The notes: generated from the letters alone by a model not told the origin. A stretch of 64,000 nt of DNA from Loripinus fragilis (GCA_964019695.1 OZ026515.1:40750994-40814993), one strand, 5' to 3'; positions 22,617-35,325 are shown, numbered from the stretch's first letter. Translations and numbers: made by a program.

Positions 22617-22804
22617 AAGTTACTGTGACAAATGATACTTACAGTGGAAAAGGACATATTAATTAGGTTTCTTAGCATATTCTGACACCACTTATTGGAT
22701 TCATGTTAATCTAGGCACTTACCATATTCTAATTTTAACTAATAAATGCTAAGTACCTAGATTCATATGTCCCTTTCCACTGTAAGTATCATTTGTCACA
22801 GTAA
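22617..22804. repeat. Hinge of the inverted satellite
   Basis: 'actgtgacaaatgatactta' at 22621 pairs with its inverse 'taagtatcatttgtcacagt' at 22783. The intervening ~130 bp holds scrambled partial monomers ('attaatctaggcacttac', then 'taactaataaatgctaag'); orientation flips near 22730. Confidence 0.85.
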
Positions 22805-25800
22805 CTTTAACTAATAAATGCTGAAGCACAACAAATCACTTGAAGAAATTGATATTCCAAGTTGGGAAAACCCCAAACTTGAGGAATATTTTCATGAAAT
22901 CCAATAAGATGTGTCAAAATATGTTCAATACCTACATAAATTTGTCTGTTTCCACTATAAGTATCATTTGTCACAATAAATTTACCTAATTAATATTGAA
23001 ACACACCAAATCACTTGAAATAAGTGATATTCCAAGTTGGGAAGTGCACCATCGTGGAATATTTCCATGAAATCAAATTAGATGTGTCCAAATATGCACA
23101 ATAACCACATAATATGTCTGTTTCCACTATAAGTATCATTTGTCACAATGAATTTACCAAATAAATATTTAATTAATGTTGAAACACACCATTCAACTTG
23201 AAAAAAGTGATATTCCTAGTTGGGAAATGTCCCATCTTAAAATATTTCCCTGAAATCCAATTAGATGTGTCCAAATATGCTCAATACCCACATAAATATG
23301 TCCGTTTCCACTAAAAGGTACATTTGTCACAATAAATTTACCTAACTAATATTGAAACACACCAAATCACTTGAAATAAGTGATATTCTAAGTTGGGAAG
23401 TGCCCCATCTTGGAATATTTCCATGAAATCCAATTAGTGGTGTCCGAATATGCTAAGTGCCTAGAATAATATGCTCCTTTCCACTTTAAGTATCATTTGT
23501 CACAGTAACTTCAACAACTAAATGCTGAAGCACACCAAATCACTTGAAGAAATTGATATTCCAAGTTGGGAAGTGCCCCATCTTGGAATATTTGCATGAA
23601 ATCCAATAAGATGTGTCCAAATATGCTAAGTACCTAATTCAATATGTCTGTTTCCACTATAAGTATCATTTGTCACATGTATTTTATCTAATTAATGTTG
23701 AAACAAACCAAATGACTTGAAATGAGTGATATTCCTAGTTGGGAAATGCCCCATCTTAGAATATTTCCATGAAATCCAATTAGATGTGTCCAAATATGCT
23801 CAATACCCACATACATATGTCTGTTTCCACTATAAGTATCATTTGTCACAATAAAATACCTAATTAATATTGAAACACACCAAATCACTTGGAATAAGTG
23901 ATATTCCAAGTTGGGAAGTGCCCCATCTTGGAATATTTCAATGAAATCAAATTAGCTGTGTCAAAATATGCTCAATACCCTCATAAATATGTCTGTTTCC
24001 ACTATAAGTATAATTTGTCACAATAAATTTACCTAATTAATGTTGAAACACACCAAATCACTTGAAATATAAGTGATATTCCAAGTTGGGAAGTGCCCCA
24101 TTTTGAAATATTTCCATGAAATCCAATTAGATGTGTCCAAATATGCTCAATACCCACATAAATATGTCTGTTTTCACTATAAGTATAATTTGTCACAATA
24201 AATTTACCTAATTAATATTGAAACACACCAGATCACTTGAAATAAGTGATATTCCAAGTTGGGAAGTGCCCAATCTTGGAATATTTCCATGAAATCCAAT
24301 AAAATGTGTCCAAATATGCCCAATACCCACATAAATATGTCTGTTCTCACTATAAGTATCATTTGTCACAATAAATTTACCTAATTAATGTTAAAACACA
24401 CCAAATCACTTGAAATAAAAGTGATAAGTTGGGAAGTGCCCCATCTTGAAATTTCCCATGAAATCCAGTTAGTGGTGCCCGAATATGCTAAGTGCCTAGA
24501 ATTATAATGCCCTTTCCACTGTAAGTATCATTTGTCAAAGTGACTTTAACTACTAAATGCTGAAGCACACCAAATGACTTGAAGAAATTGATATTCCAAG
24601 TTGGGAAGTGCACCATCTTGGAATATTTGCATGAAATCCAATTAGATGTGTCCAAATATGCTAAGTACCTAATTCAATATGTATGTTCCAACTACAAGTA
24701 TCATTTGTCACATGTCGTTTAACTCATTAATGTTGAAACCCACCAAATCACTTGAAATAAGTGATATTCCTAGTTGGGAAGTGCCCCATCTTGGAATATT
24801 TTCATGCAATCCAATTAGATGTGTCCAAATATGCTCAATACCCACATAAATATGTCTGTTTTCACTATAAGTATCATTTGTCACAATAAATTTACCTAAT
24901 TAATGTTGAAACACACCAAATTTCTTGAAATAAAAGTGATATTCCAAGTTGGGAAGTGCCCCATCTTGGAATATTTCCATGAAATCCAATTAGATGTGTT
25001 CAAATATGCTCAATACCCACATAAATATGTCTGTTACCACTATAAGTATCATTTGTCACAATAAATTTACCTAATTAATATTGAAACACACCAAATCACT
25101 TGAAATAAGTGATATTCCAAGTTGGGAAGTGCCCCTATCTTGGAATATTTCCATGAAATCCAATTAGATGTGTCCAAATATGCTCAATACCCACATAAAT
25201 ATGTCTGTTTTCACTATAAGTATCATTTGTCACAATAAATTTACCTAATTAATGTTGAAACACACCAAATTTCTTGAAATAAAAATGATATTCCAAGTTG
25301 GGAAGTGCCCCATCTTGGAATATTTCCATGAAATCCAATTAGATGTGTTCAAATATGCTCAATACCCACATAAATATGTCTGTTACCACTATAAGTATCA
25401 TTTGTCACAATAAATTTACCTAATTAATATTGAAACACACCAAATCACTTGAAATAAGTGATATTCCAAGTTGGGAAGTGCCCCTATCTTGGAATATTTC
25501 CATGAAATCCAATTAGATGTGTCCAAATATGCTCAATACCCTCATAAATATGTCTGTTTCCACTATAAGTATCATTTGTCACAATAATTTTACCTAATTA
25601 ATATTGAAACACACCAAATCACTTGAAATTAGTGATATTCCAAGTTGGGAAGTGCCCCATCTTGGAATATTTCCATGAAATCCAATTAGTGGTGTCCCAA
25701 TATGCTAAGTACCTACAATAATATGCTCCTTTCCACTGTAAGTATCATTTGTCACAGTCACTTTAACTACTTAATGCTGAAGCACACCAAATCACTTGAA

Positions 25801-28800
25801 GAAATTGATATTCCAAGTTTGGAAGTGCCCCATCTTGGAATATTTGCATGAAATCCAATAAGATGTGTCCAATTATGCTAAGTACCTAATTCAATATGTA
25901 TGTTCCAACTAAAAGTATCATTTGTCACATGTATTTTAACAAATTGATGTTGAAACAAACCAAATGACTTGTAATAAGTGATATTCCTAGTTGGGAAATG
26001 CCCCATCTTAGAATATTTCCATGAAATCCAATTAGATGTGTGCAAATATGCTCAATACCCACATACATATGTCTATTTTCACTATAAGTATTATTTGTCA
26101 CAATAAATTTACCTATTTAATATTGAAACACACCAAATCACTTGAAATAAGTGATATTCCTAGTTGGGAAGTGTCCCATCTTTGAATATTTCCATGAAAT
26201 CCAATAAGTTGTGTCCAAATAATCTAAGTACCTAGAATAATATGCTCCTTTCCACTGTAAGTATCATTTGTCACAGTAACTTTAACTACTAAATGCTGAA
26301 GCACACCAAATCACTTGAAGAAATTGATATTCAAAGTTGGGAAGTGCCCCATCTTGGAATATTTGCATGAAATCCAATAAGGTGTGTCCAAATATGCTAA
26401 GTACCTTATTCAATATGTATGCTCCAACTAAAAGTATCATTTGTCACATGGATTTGAACTAATTAATGTTGAAACAAACCAAATCACTTGGAATAAGTGA
26501 TATTCCAAGTTGGGAAGTGGCCCATCTTGGAATATTTCAATGGAATCAAATTAGATGTGTCAAAATATGCTCAATACCCACATAAATAATGTTTGTTTCC
26601 ACTACGAGTATCATTTGTCACAATAAATTTACCTAATTAATATTGAAATACACCAAATCACTTGAAATAAGTGATATTCCAAGTTGGGAAGTGCCCAATC
26701 TTGGAATATTTCCATGAAATCCAATAAAATGTGTCCAAATATGCCCAATACCCACATAAATATGTCTGTTTTCACTATAAGTATCATTTGTCACAATACA
26801 TTTACCTAAGTAATGTTAAAACACACCAAATTTCTTGAAATAAAAGTGATATTCCAAGTTGGGAAGTGCCCCATCTTGGAATATTTCCATGAAATCCAAT
26901 TAGATGTGTCCAAATATGCTCAATACCCACATAAATATGTCTGTTACCACTATAAGTATCATTTGTCACAATAAATTTACTTAATTAATATTGAAACACA
27001 CCAAATCACTTGAAATAAGTGATATTCCAAGTTGGGAAGTGCCCAATCTTGGAATATTTCCATGAAATCCAATAAAATGTGTCCAAATATGCCCAATACC
27101 CACATAAATATGTCTGTTTTCACTTTAAGTATCATTTGTCACAATAAATTTACCTAATTAATGTTAAAACACACCAAATTTCTTGAAATAAAAGTGATAT
27201 TCCAAGTTTGGAAGTGCCCCATCTTGGAATATTTCCATGAAATCCAATTAGATGTGTCCAAATATGCTCAATACCCACATAAATATGTCTGTTACAACTA
27301 TAAGTATCATTTGTCACAATAAATTTACTTATTTAATATTGAAACACACCAAATCACTTGAAATAAGTGATATTCCAAGTTGGGAAGTGCCCCATCTTGG
27401 AATATTTCCATGAAATCCAATTAGATGTGTCCAAATATGCTCAATACCCACATAAATATGTCTGTTTCCACTATTAGTATCATTTGTCACAATAAATTTA
27501 CCTATTTAATATTGAAACACACCAAATCACTTGAAATAAGTGATATTCCTAGTTGGGAAGTGCCCCATCTTTGAATATTTCCATGAAATCCAATAAGATG
27601 TGTCCAAATATGCTAAGTACCTAGAATAATATGCTCCTTTCCACTGTAAGTATCATTTGTCACAGTAATGCTGAAGCACACCAAATCACTTGAAGAAATT
27701 GATATTCAAAGTTGGGAAGTGCCCCATCTTGGAATATTTGCATGAAATCCAATAAGATGTGTCCAAATATGCTAAGTACCTTATTCAATATGTATGCTCC
27801 AACTAAAAGTATCATTTGTCACATGGATTTGAACTAATTAATGTTGAAACAAACAAAATCACTTGGAATAAGTGCTATTCCAAGTTGGGAAGTGGCCCAT
27901 CTTGGAATATTTCAATGGAATCAAATTAGATGTGTCAAAATATGCTCAATACCCACATAAATAATGTTTGTTTCCACTATGAGTATCATTTGTCACAATT
28001 AATTTACCTAATTAATATTGAAATACACCAAATCACTTGAAATAAGTGATATTCCAAGTTGGGAAGTGCCCAATCTTGGAATAATTCCATGAAATCCAAG
28101 TAGATGTGTCCAAATATGCTCAATACCCACATAGATATGTCTGTTTCCACTATAAGTATCATAAGTCACAATAAATTTACCTAATTAATATTAAAACACA
28201 CCAAATCACTTGAAATAAGTGATATTCCAAGTTGGGAAGTGCCCCATCTTGGAATATTTCCATGAAATCCAATTAGTGGTATCCCAATATGCTAAGTATC
28301 TAGAATAATATGCTCCTTTCCACTGTAAGTATCAATTGTCACAGTCACTTTAACTACTAAATGCTGAAGCACACCAAATCACTTGAAGAAATTGATATAC
28401 CAAGTTTGGAAGTGCCCCATCTTGGAATATTTGCATGAAATCCAATAAGATGTGTCCAATTATGCTAAGTACCTAATTCAATATGTATGTTCCAACTAAA
28501 AGTATCATTTGTTACATGTATTTTAACAAATTGATGTTGAAACAAACCAAATGACTTGTAATAAGTGATATTCCTAGTTGGGAAATGCCCCATCTTAGAA
28601 TATTTCCATGAAATCAAATTAGATGTGTCCAAATATGCTCAATACCCACATACATATGTCTGTTTCCACTATAAGTATTATTTGTCACAATAAATTTACC
28701 TAATTAATATTGAAACACACAAAATCACTTGAAATAAGTGATATTCCTAGTTGGGGAGTGCCCCATCTTGGAATATTTCCATGAAATCCAATTAGTGGTG

Positions 28801-31105
28801 CCCAAATATGCTAAGTGCCTAGAATTATAAGCTCCTTTCCACTGTAAGTATCATTTGTCACAGTAACTTTAACTACTAAATGCTGAAGCACACCAAATCA
28901 CTTGAAGAAATTGATATTCCAAGTTGGGAAAAGCCCCATCTTGGAATATTTGCATGAAATCCAATAAGTTGTGTCTAAATATGCTAAGTACCTAATTCAA
29001 TATGTATGTACCAGCTTAAAGTATCATTTGTCACATGTATTTTACCTAATTAATGTTGAAACAAACCAAATCACTTGAAATAAGTGATATTCCTAGTTGG
29101 GAAATGACCCATCTTAGAATATTTCCATGAAATCCAATTAGATGTGTCCAAATATGCTCAATACCCACATACATAAGTCTGTTTCCATTATAAGTATCAT
29201 TTGTCATAATAAATTTACCTAATTAATATTGAAACATACCAAATCACTTGAAATGATATTCCTAGTTGGGAAGTGCCCCATCTTGGAATATTTCAATGGA
29301 ATCAAATTAGATGTGTCCAAATATGCTCAATGCCCACATAAATAATGTTGGTTTCCGCTATTAGTATCATTTGTCACAATAAATTTACCTAATTAATATT
29401 GAAATACACCAAATCACTTGAAATAAGTGATATTCCAAGTTGGGAAGTGCCCAATCTTGGAATATTTCCATGAAATCCAAGTAGATGTGTCCAAATAAGC
29501 TCAATACGCACATAAATATGTCTGTTTCCACTATAAGTATCATTAGTCAAAATAAATTTACCTAATTAATATTGAAACACACCAAATCACTTGAAATAAG
29601 TGATATTCCAAGTTGGGAAGTGCCCCATCTTGGTATATTTCCATGAAATCCAAGTAGTGGTGTCCCAATATGCTAAGTACCTAGAATAATATGCTCCTTT
29701 CCACTGTAAGTATCATTTGTCACAGTAACTTTAACTACTAAATGCTGAAGCACACCAAATCACTTGAAGAAATTGATATTCCAAGTTGGGAAGTGCCCCA
29801 TCTTGGAATATTTGCATGAATGAAATCCAATAAGATGTGTCCAATTATGCTAAGTACCTAATTCAATATGTATGTTCCAACTAAAAGTATCATTTGTCAC
29901 ATGTATTTTAACAAATTGATGTTGAAACAAACCAAATGACTTGTAATAAGTGATATTCCTAGTTGGGAAATGCCCCATCTTAGAATATTTCCATGAAATC
30001 AAATTAGATGTGTCAAAATATGCTCAATACCCACATACATATGTCTGTTTCCACTATAAGTATTATTTGTCACAATAAATTTACCTGATTAATATTGAAA
30101 CACACCAAATCACTTGAAATAAGTGATATTCCTAGTTGGGAAGTGCCCCATCTTGGAATATTCCCATGAAATCCAATTAGTGGTGCCCAAATATGCTAAG
30201 TACCTAGAATAATATGCTCCTTTCCACTGTAAGTATCATTTGTCACAGTAACTTTAACTACTAAATGCTGAAGCACACCAAATCACTTGAAGAAATTGAT
30301 ATTCCAAGTTGGGAAAGGCCCCAATCTTGGAATATTTCCATGAAATCCAATTAGATGTGTCCAAATATGCTCAATACCCACATAAATATGTCTGTTTCCA
30401 CTATAAGTATCATTTGTCAATATAAATTTACCTAATTAATGTTGAAACACCCCAAATCACTTGAAATAAGTGATATTCCAAGTTGGGAAGTGCCCCATCT
30501 TGGAATATTTCCATGAAATCCAATTAGATGTGTCCAAATATGCTCAATACCCACATAAATGTCTGTTTCCACTAAAAGTATCATTTGTCACAATAAATTT
30601 ACCTAATTAATATTGAAACACACCAAATCACTTGAAATATGTGATATTCCAAGTTGGGAAGTGCCCCATCTTGGAATATTTCCATGAAATCCTATTAGTG
30701 GTGTCCGAATATGCTAAGTACCTAGAATAATATGCTCCTTTCCACTTTAAGTATCTTTTGTCACAGTAATTTTAACTACTAAATGCTGAAGCACACCAAA
30801 TCACTTGAAGAAATTGATATTCCAAGTTGGGAAGTGCCCCATCTTGGAATATTTGCATGAAATCCAATAAGATGTGTCCAAATATGCTAAGTGCCTTATT
30901 CAATATGTATGCTCCAACTAAAAGTATCATTTGTCACATGGATTTTAACTAATTAATGTTGAAACAAACCAAATGACTTGAAATAAGTGATATTCCTAGT
31001 TGGGAAATGCCCCATCTTAGAATATTTCCATGAAATCAAATTAGATATGTCCAAATATACTCAATACCTACATAAATATCATTTTTTCACAGAAAATTTA
31101 CCTAA
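22731..31105 (-). repeat. Satellite array, - orientation half
   Basis: Same monomer as the left half, reversed: 'gtgatattccaagttgggaa', 'gtgccccatcttggaatatt', 'ccatgaaatccaattagatg', 'tgtccaaatatgctc', 'aataccc acataaatatgtc', 'tgtttccactataagtatc'. About 48 monomers. A composite block repeats at 28432 and 29812 (about 1,380 bp, near 8 monomers) and another at 26363 and 27740; dimer-scale repeats (about 347 bp) occur at 24919/25268 and 26830/27178. Confidence 0.95.
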
Positions 31106-31329
31106 TTAATGCTTTACATGAGGAAGTTACCAGTGCATATATAAGTTAACTTACCAGATGTCCTTTCCTTTTGGGATTCAATTCTTGTCTAATACATGTA
31201 TAATCTCTTTTTTGAAATGATGAGCTGAATATTTGGGTTACCTATTCATTCCAAAGGATGAGACCACCATTCTTATCATATGACTCAATCTCTCTGAAAA
31301 TGTATTGTAACACTATAGGCTCCATTCCA

Positions 31330-31458
31330 CGAGCCTCACCGGCGTCACTGCGTTGTGTCCTTGAGCAAGAACATTAATCCTAGCTTAGTACTAGACCCGT
31401 CCCTTTATAACTGAAAGATTGTTGATGGGACGTAAAGAATCAAATCAAACAAACAAAA
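31330..31458 (+). mobile_element. SINE family 1, 5'-truncated, right arm only
   Basis: Starts within the B-box region ('cgagcctcaccggcgtcact') and runs to the 'caaacaaacaaa' tail. Flanked by 'taggctccattcca' (31316-31329) and 'taggctctattcca' (31459-31472). The left arm at 13147-13165 ('gctggaatggagcctata') is the empty site. Confidence 0.9.
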
Positions 31459-31493
31459 TAGGCTCTATTCCAGCAAGTAAAGTGTCTGTCTAT

Positions 31494-31559
31494 TGTTTTG
31501 GTTCTTTGTAGAACTTAGATCCCAGATGTTTTGGTTCTTTGTAGAACTTAGATCCCAGA
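31494..31559 (+). repeat. Exact 2 x 33-bp tandem duplication
   Basis: 'tgttttggttctttgtagaa' with 'cttagatcccaga' occurs twice in a row. The left arm has it once, inverted (13095-13125), so it duplicated after the arms formed. Confidence 0.9.
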
Positions 31560-31690
31560 CTCAGTCAACAATTTTCCAGTCATGCATGCCCGTTTTCCTG
31601 TCTTCCTGGGTGAAAAATACAAAGCATAGGATAAAGTGTCTTGCTCAAGGCTTCAACAAAGTTCCTCACGAATCCATCTATTGAAGTGCA
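31545..31690 (-). mobile_element. Old SINE-like body, right-arm copy
   Basis: Inverse of 12985-13125: 'gtcttcctgggtgaa' and 'aaagtgtcttgctcaaggc' are retained. Confidence 0.55.
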
Positions 31691-31979
31691 TAATGGCCAT
31701 GTAAAAGGCATCCTGAAGGCACTGAGACAGAAATAAGTGCATATAACAGAGACCAACTGGATGCCTTCAACAGAACCAATATCTTAAGTCTTCAGAAAAA
31801 GTGCCAGTAACGGCATGCTTGTAAGTGAACAGAGTACAGGTACCATATGACAAAACAAATTGCAGATGATGCAGGTTAATGTCCATCATCATTATCTGCT
31901 GCATGTCTCCAATTCTCAGAAACAAAGAATTAAGAAGTAAACTTTTATTTAAAACAAGAGAATCGTTTAAACTGATGTA

Positions 31980-32345
31980 TGCTCCCCAAATAAAGGCATT
32001 GTTCAAAAAGGGCTGCAAGTTGATTTCTCTAATAGTGTTAATGTTATGCTCTGGCCAAAGTCTAAGTATAACAAAGGACAATAACTCCTAAATCATGACA
32101 AAGAGAATTATGGTTCTTGTACACTGCACCTCTCCTCATACAGATCTATCTACATGTACCAATTAAATGTCAAAATGATACCTATTATTGTTTTTGTGCT
32201 ATGCTCCTGACAGAATTTAAGTATGAAAAATAACAAAGGGAAGTAACCCCTAAATTATGCAAAAGAGAATTATGGTTATTGTACACTTCACTTCTTCGCA
32301 TGGAGATCGATCTACAAACAAAGTTTATTGTTGATATCTCATAAC
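31980..32345. repeat. Two-unit tandem repeat, about 157 bp apart
   Basis: 'agtataacaaagga', 'cctaaatcatgacaaagaga' and 'gaattatggttcttgtacac' (near 32065) recur near 32222 as 'agtatgaaaaataacaaagg', 'aaattatgcaaaagagaatt', 'ggttattgtacactt', each followed by a 'gatctatctac' type block. Not at the equivalent left-arm position. Confidence 0.65.
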
Positions 32346-32665
32346 TTTTGTGTTATGATGCAGATTGAGTGGTTTAACAAGTGCCAAGAAATACCCAAAA
32401 GTAATCATGAGAAACCTAATGGAGTTCATTACATGTATATATTCATATTTGGAGATTTTAAACTTGTTTTCCTATTAAATAAAAATCCCATGGCAATTAT
32501 GGAGCAAAAGTGTGGGCATGTCAGTTCACATATTTCCATGGCAGGTAATACCTACATGTACGGGTGTAAGTTCGGAATTTCCAAAATTCGGATCTTATAA
32601 ATCTTAAAACTTGAAGAATTCCAACAAAACATTGTCAGTTTGAATGGTTAGGAAAGAAAATCAAT

Positions 32666-32955
32666 AAACAAGTGTTTCTCAGACCACTTTTTGAAAAACA
32701 GATGAGACAGGCATGTTTAATTTTTATTTTTTATTTGCCAAAAAACAGATGAGGCCATTTTTTTTAAAAATTTCATCCAAACCAATTGAGGCAACTTTTT
32801 TGTTCATTTTAAGCATAAAAAAGGTTGATATTTTGATTTTGACATATGAATAAAATAAATGAGGCCACTTTATTTTTATTGAAGTCTGAAAAAAGACAAA
32901 TGAGGGGCATTTAAAACAGATGAGGGAGGTTGTGAGAAACATTTTTTTTATTTGG
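32666..32955 (+). repeat. Dispersed repeat with 'gatgagg' boxes, copy 2
   Basis: Direct match to 9728-10013. Opens 'gtttctcagacca' and closes with inverted 'gttgtgagaaac', so its ends are weakly inverted. Class unknown. Confidence 0.75.
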
Positions 32956-33649
32956 CCTTAATTGTCTTTAACTAAAATGAAAAATAACTCAACGGAAAGT
33001 CAGCCTCAGAATCCTGAATTCTAGTATAATCCTAAAAAACTTACACCTATACTGGATTCCTCCTTTATCAAGGCCCTTGTTTGTTATCGGGTAAATGCAA
33101 ATACACAATAATAACACGTAAAATAACTTCATGTGAAAATCAAATGATGCGATAAAGGAGATGACACGATAAAGAAGGGCTTGAGTATATACCAAGTAGT
33201 GAGTAGACCTGTACTCAGTACAAATCCTTTCTTCCACTTGAGTGCAGTAACTGACAACTGCCCAGACCCAACTTGATTCACTGATAAGAAAAGCATAAAT
33301 CCCTATCAAAGTTGCCAGACTCCAGGTTTGACCCAGCAACTCGGAGTCCTGGATCTCATTTTGGTGCCTACTTGACTGTACATGGAATTTGTCAAAACTA
33401 CATTGAGCTCTACAGGGATCAAATTTAAGAATTTAACTATACTCGCTTAACCATTTTCATTCTGATGCACTTTCCCAAACATATTTATACAATAAGTATG
33501 GAATAGTCATTTATACAATAAGTATGGAATAGTCCATTTTTGATTTAAGGGGTCAAATGTCCAAATTTCTAAAATATGGTGTTTTACATCCCTAATGATT
33601 TGTTTGATTGTTTGTTTGGTTTAATTTATTGTTTTTTTATCTTAGCAAA

Positions 33650-33851
33650 GGGGATCGCAGTGGCTCAGTGGTAAAGTGCTCGACTAGAGACCAAGGGGAT
33701 GTGGGTTCAAGCCTCACCAGCGTCACTGCGTTGTGTCCTTGAGCAAGAACATTAATCCTTAGCTTAGTACTGGTTTAACCCAGGAATACCCGTCCCTTTA
33801 TAACTGAAAGATCGTTGATAGGACATAAAGAATCAAATCAAACAAACAAAA
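33650..33851 (+). mobile_element. SINE family 1, full length, right arm only
   Basis: A box 'gtggctcagtgg', B box 'gggttcaagcc', body 'cttgagcaagaacattaatc', tail 'caaatcaaacaaacaaa'. Flanked by 'ttatcttagcaaa' and 'ttatcttggcaaa'. Confidence 0.9.
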
Positions 33852-34432
33852 TTATCTTGGCAAACAATGAAATACTGCCTGGATTGTCATCACCACAAAA
33901 CATCACCACAAAATACTGTATGTTTAATGAAGCTGTAGCCTAGGAACTCTTGGAAACCAACTGAAGCATGCAGTTCAACTACTTTTAGGTTTGCAACATC
34001 TGCTGTAAATGAAACTTACAGAATATTAAGTCAATTAATTGGTTCATTAATTGCATGACTTAAAGTCTTTGTTCAAAAATTCCTTTTAGTAAGTTCACTC
34101 AGAAAATACCAAAATTAGGGACATTTAAAAACAGAAGGAAAGACTTTTTTTGGAATTTGGCCATTTTAGAGTTCTTTTTTTAGGAAATTAGGGAAGCCTA
34201 AAATTTAGGATGTTTTTTTTAGGAATTTTAGGGCCACTTGAAAGCCTTATAGTGTTAACATATTACATGTAACTACCAGTAAAGTACCCAGTGTAAGCTG
34301 TGTGGGCTTATACTGCCTTATAGGAACATGTGTACATAGGTCAAATGTGCCTGGAAAGCCTTTATCAATTTGTGATTGATGTAGTTATTTTTAAGCTTTG
34401 CTTTGATGCCTAACATACTAAACATAGACATT

Positions 34433-34483
34433 GTGGGTACTCAAAAGAACCGTCTCAATGAGACGGTTCTTTTGAGCAACCAA
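34433..34483. repeat. Hairpin core, copy 3, near-perfect palindrome
   Basis: 'actcaaaagaaccgtctca' pairs with 'tgagacggttcttttgag' with almost no loop. It sits exactly where homology between the arms of the large inverted duplication stops. Followed by 'attacaattttat' as in the 9.4-kb copy. Confidence 0.85.
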
Positions 34484-34485
34484 AA

Positions 34486-35072
34486 TATAAAATAAATTGG
34501 TGGAAATAAAAATATTACAATTTTATACCCAAAAGATTTGCTTATCTTGACCTATGACCTTTTTATGAAATAAATAGGCGTTATCTATAAACAGACGTAT
34601 AGACTTAAACTTTAAAGCCTTTTATACAGTAGTATTTGTGAAGTTTTTAGCCTATGTTTCTGGTTATATTTGTATTTTAGTCCTGCTTTACAGTGCAGCA
34701 GTATATAATTATATGATTTTTAATATTCTTGAATGCAGTGTTCATGTTAAATCATGTTCTACAGTTGTTTAAACGGTGAGTGCCTTTCATAAAATGTCTG
34801 CCTGCAGTGTTGCTATTTTTCTAGCACAATGTCCATTTTGCAGACAATGCTGATTTCTCCAATTTTACAACAACAAAAAATAACCTAAAATTTAGATCAA
34901 AGTCAATCTGAATATTATGTTAAAAGTCCTTTTATCACTATTTTTTAGCTCTTGACTCTATGCATTAAATTTTGGTTTGAATCAATTATGTAAAGAAATT
35001 GTCTCCATTGTATACAAAATTTGTATTTTTTGTTAATTTATTAGCATTTTCTCAGTGTTTTTTCAAAGAATT
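34486..35072. other. Unassigned AT-rich sequence
   Basis: No repeat, structure or coding signal recognised beyond the short tail of the hairpin element (to about 34570). Confidence 0.5.
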
Positions 35073-35325
35073 CTAGTGCTTAAACAAGGTGATTGTTTTT
35101 AAGCTTTTTTGAAATACTGAATGAAAATAAACCAGCTCACCTGCCTGTCAGTACTGGGATTTGAACCCCCTAGTGCTTAAACAAGGTGATTGTTTTTAAG
35201 CTTTTTTTGAAATACTGAATGAAAATAAACCAGCTCACCGGGATTTGAACCCAGATATACCTACAGGTGTATTAACATAACCCGAGGATGTTCTACCAAT
35301 TGAACTGTACTGACTCCCAAGGATT
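35073..35325 (-). mobile_element. tRNA-like SINE with an internal 97-bp tandem duplication
   Basis: On the minus strand: 'cagttcaattggtagaaca' (A box-like) and 'gggttcaaatcccgg' (B box-like). A 97-bp unit starting 'ctagtgcttaaacaaggtga' is at 35073 and again at 35170. Degenerate relatives appear at 35530-35575 and 35700-35850. Confidence 0.6.

Larger units (their letters stand above)
13640..22730 (+). repeat. Satellite array, + orientation half, about 173-bp monomer
   Basis: Monomer landmarks in order: 'gacaaatgatactta', 'tagtggaaacagaca', 'gagcatatttggacac', 'ttggatttcatgg', 'aatattccaagatggggcac', 'ttcccaacttggaatatcac', 'ttcaagtgatttggtgtg', 'ttcaacattaattagg'. Two successive 'aaatttattgtgacaaatg' sites at 21241 and 21414 give 173 bp. 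At least three monomer types alternate (tails 'aaacagacatattta', 'aaaggagcatatta', 'ggaacatacatattga'). About 35 monomers, excluding the insertion at 16388-19369. Monomers from 13640 to about 14900 are clearly more diverged. Confidence 0.95.
31106..34432 (-). repeat. Right flank of the large inverted duplication
   Basis: Reverse-complement counterpart of 11221-13639 (anchors given there). It is longer because of its own insertions: SINEs at 31330 and 33650, the tandem unit at 31980-32345, the dispersed repeat at 32666-32955 and about 140 bp at 33045-33185. Homology ends near 34432, where a hairpin core element begins. Confidence 0.85.

Noticed and set aside
22600..22800. Inverted satellite as a simple fold-back read or assembly artefact
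   Set aside because: The arms differ by many substitutions, by monomer order, and by arm-specific transposons; a read artefact would give near-identical arms. Not excluded is a mis-join of two real arrays.
13640..31105. CRISPR-like array
   Set aside because: Units are whole 173-bp homologous monomers with no unique spacers, and the setting is a eukaryotic genome.
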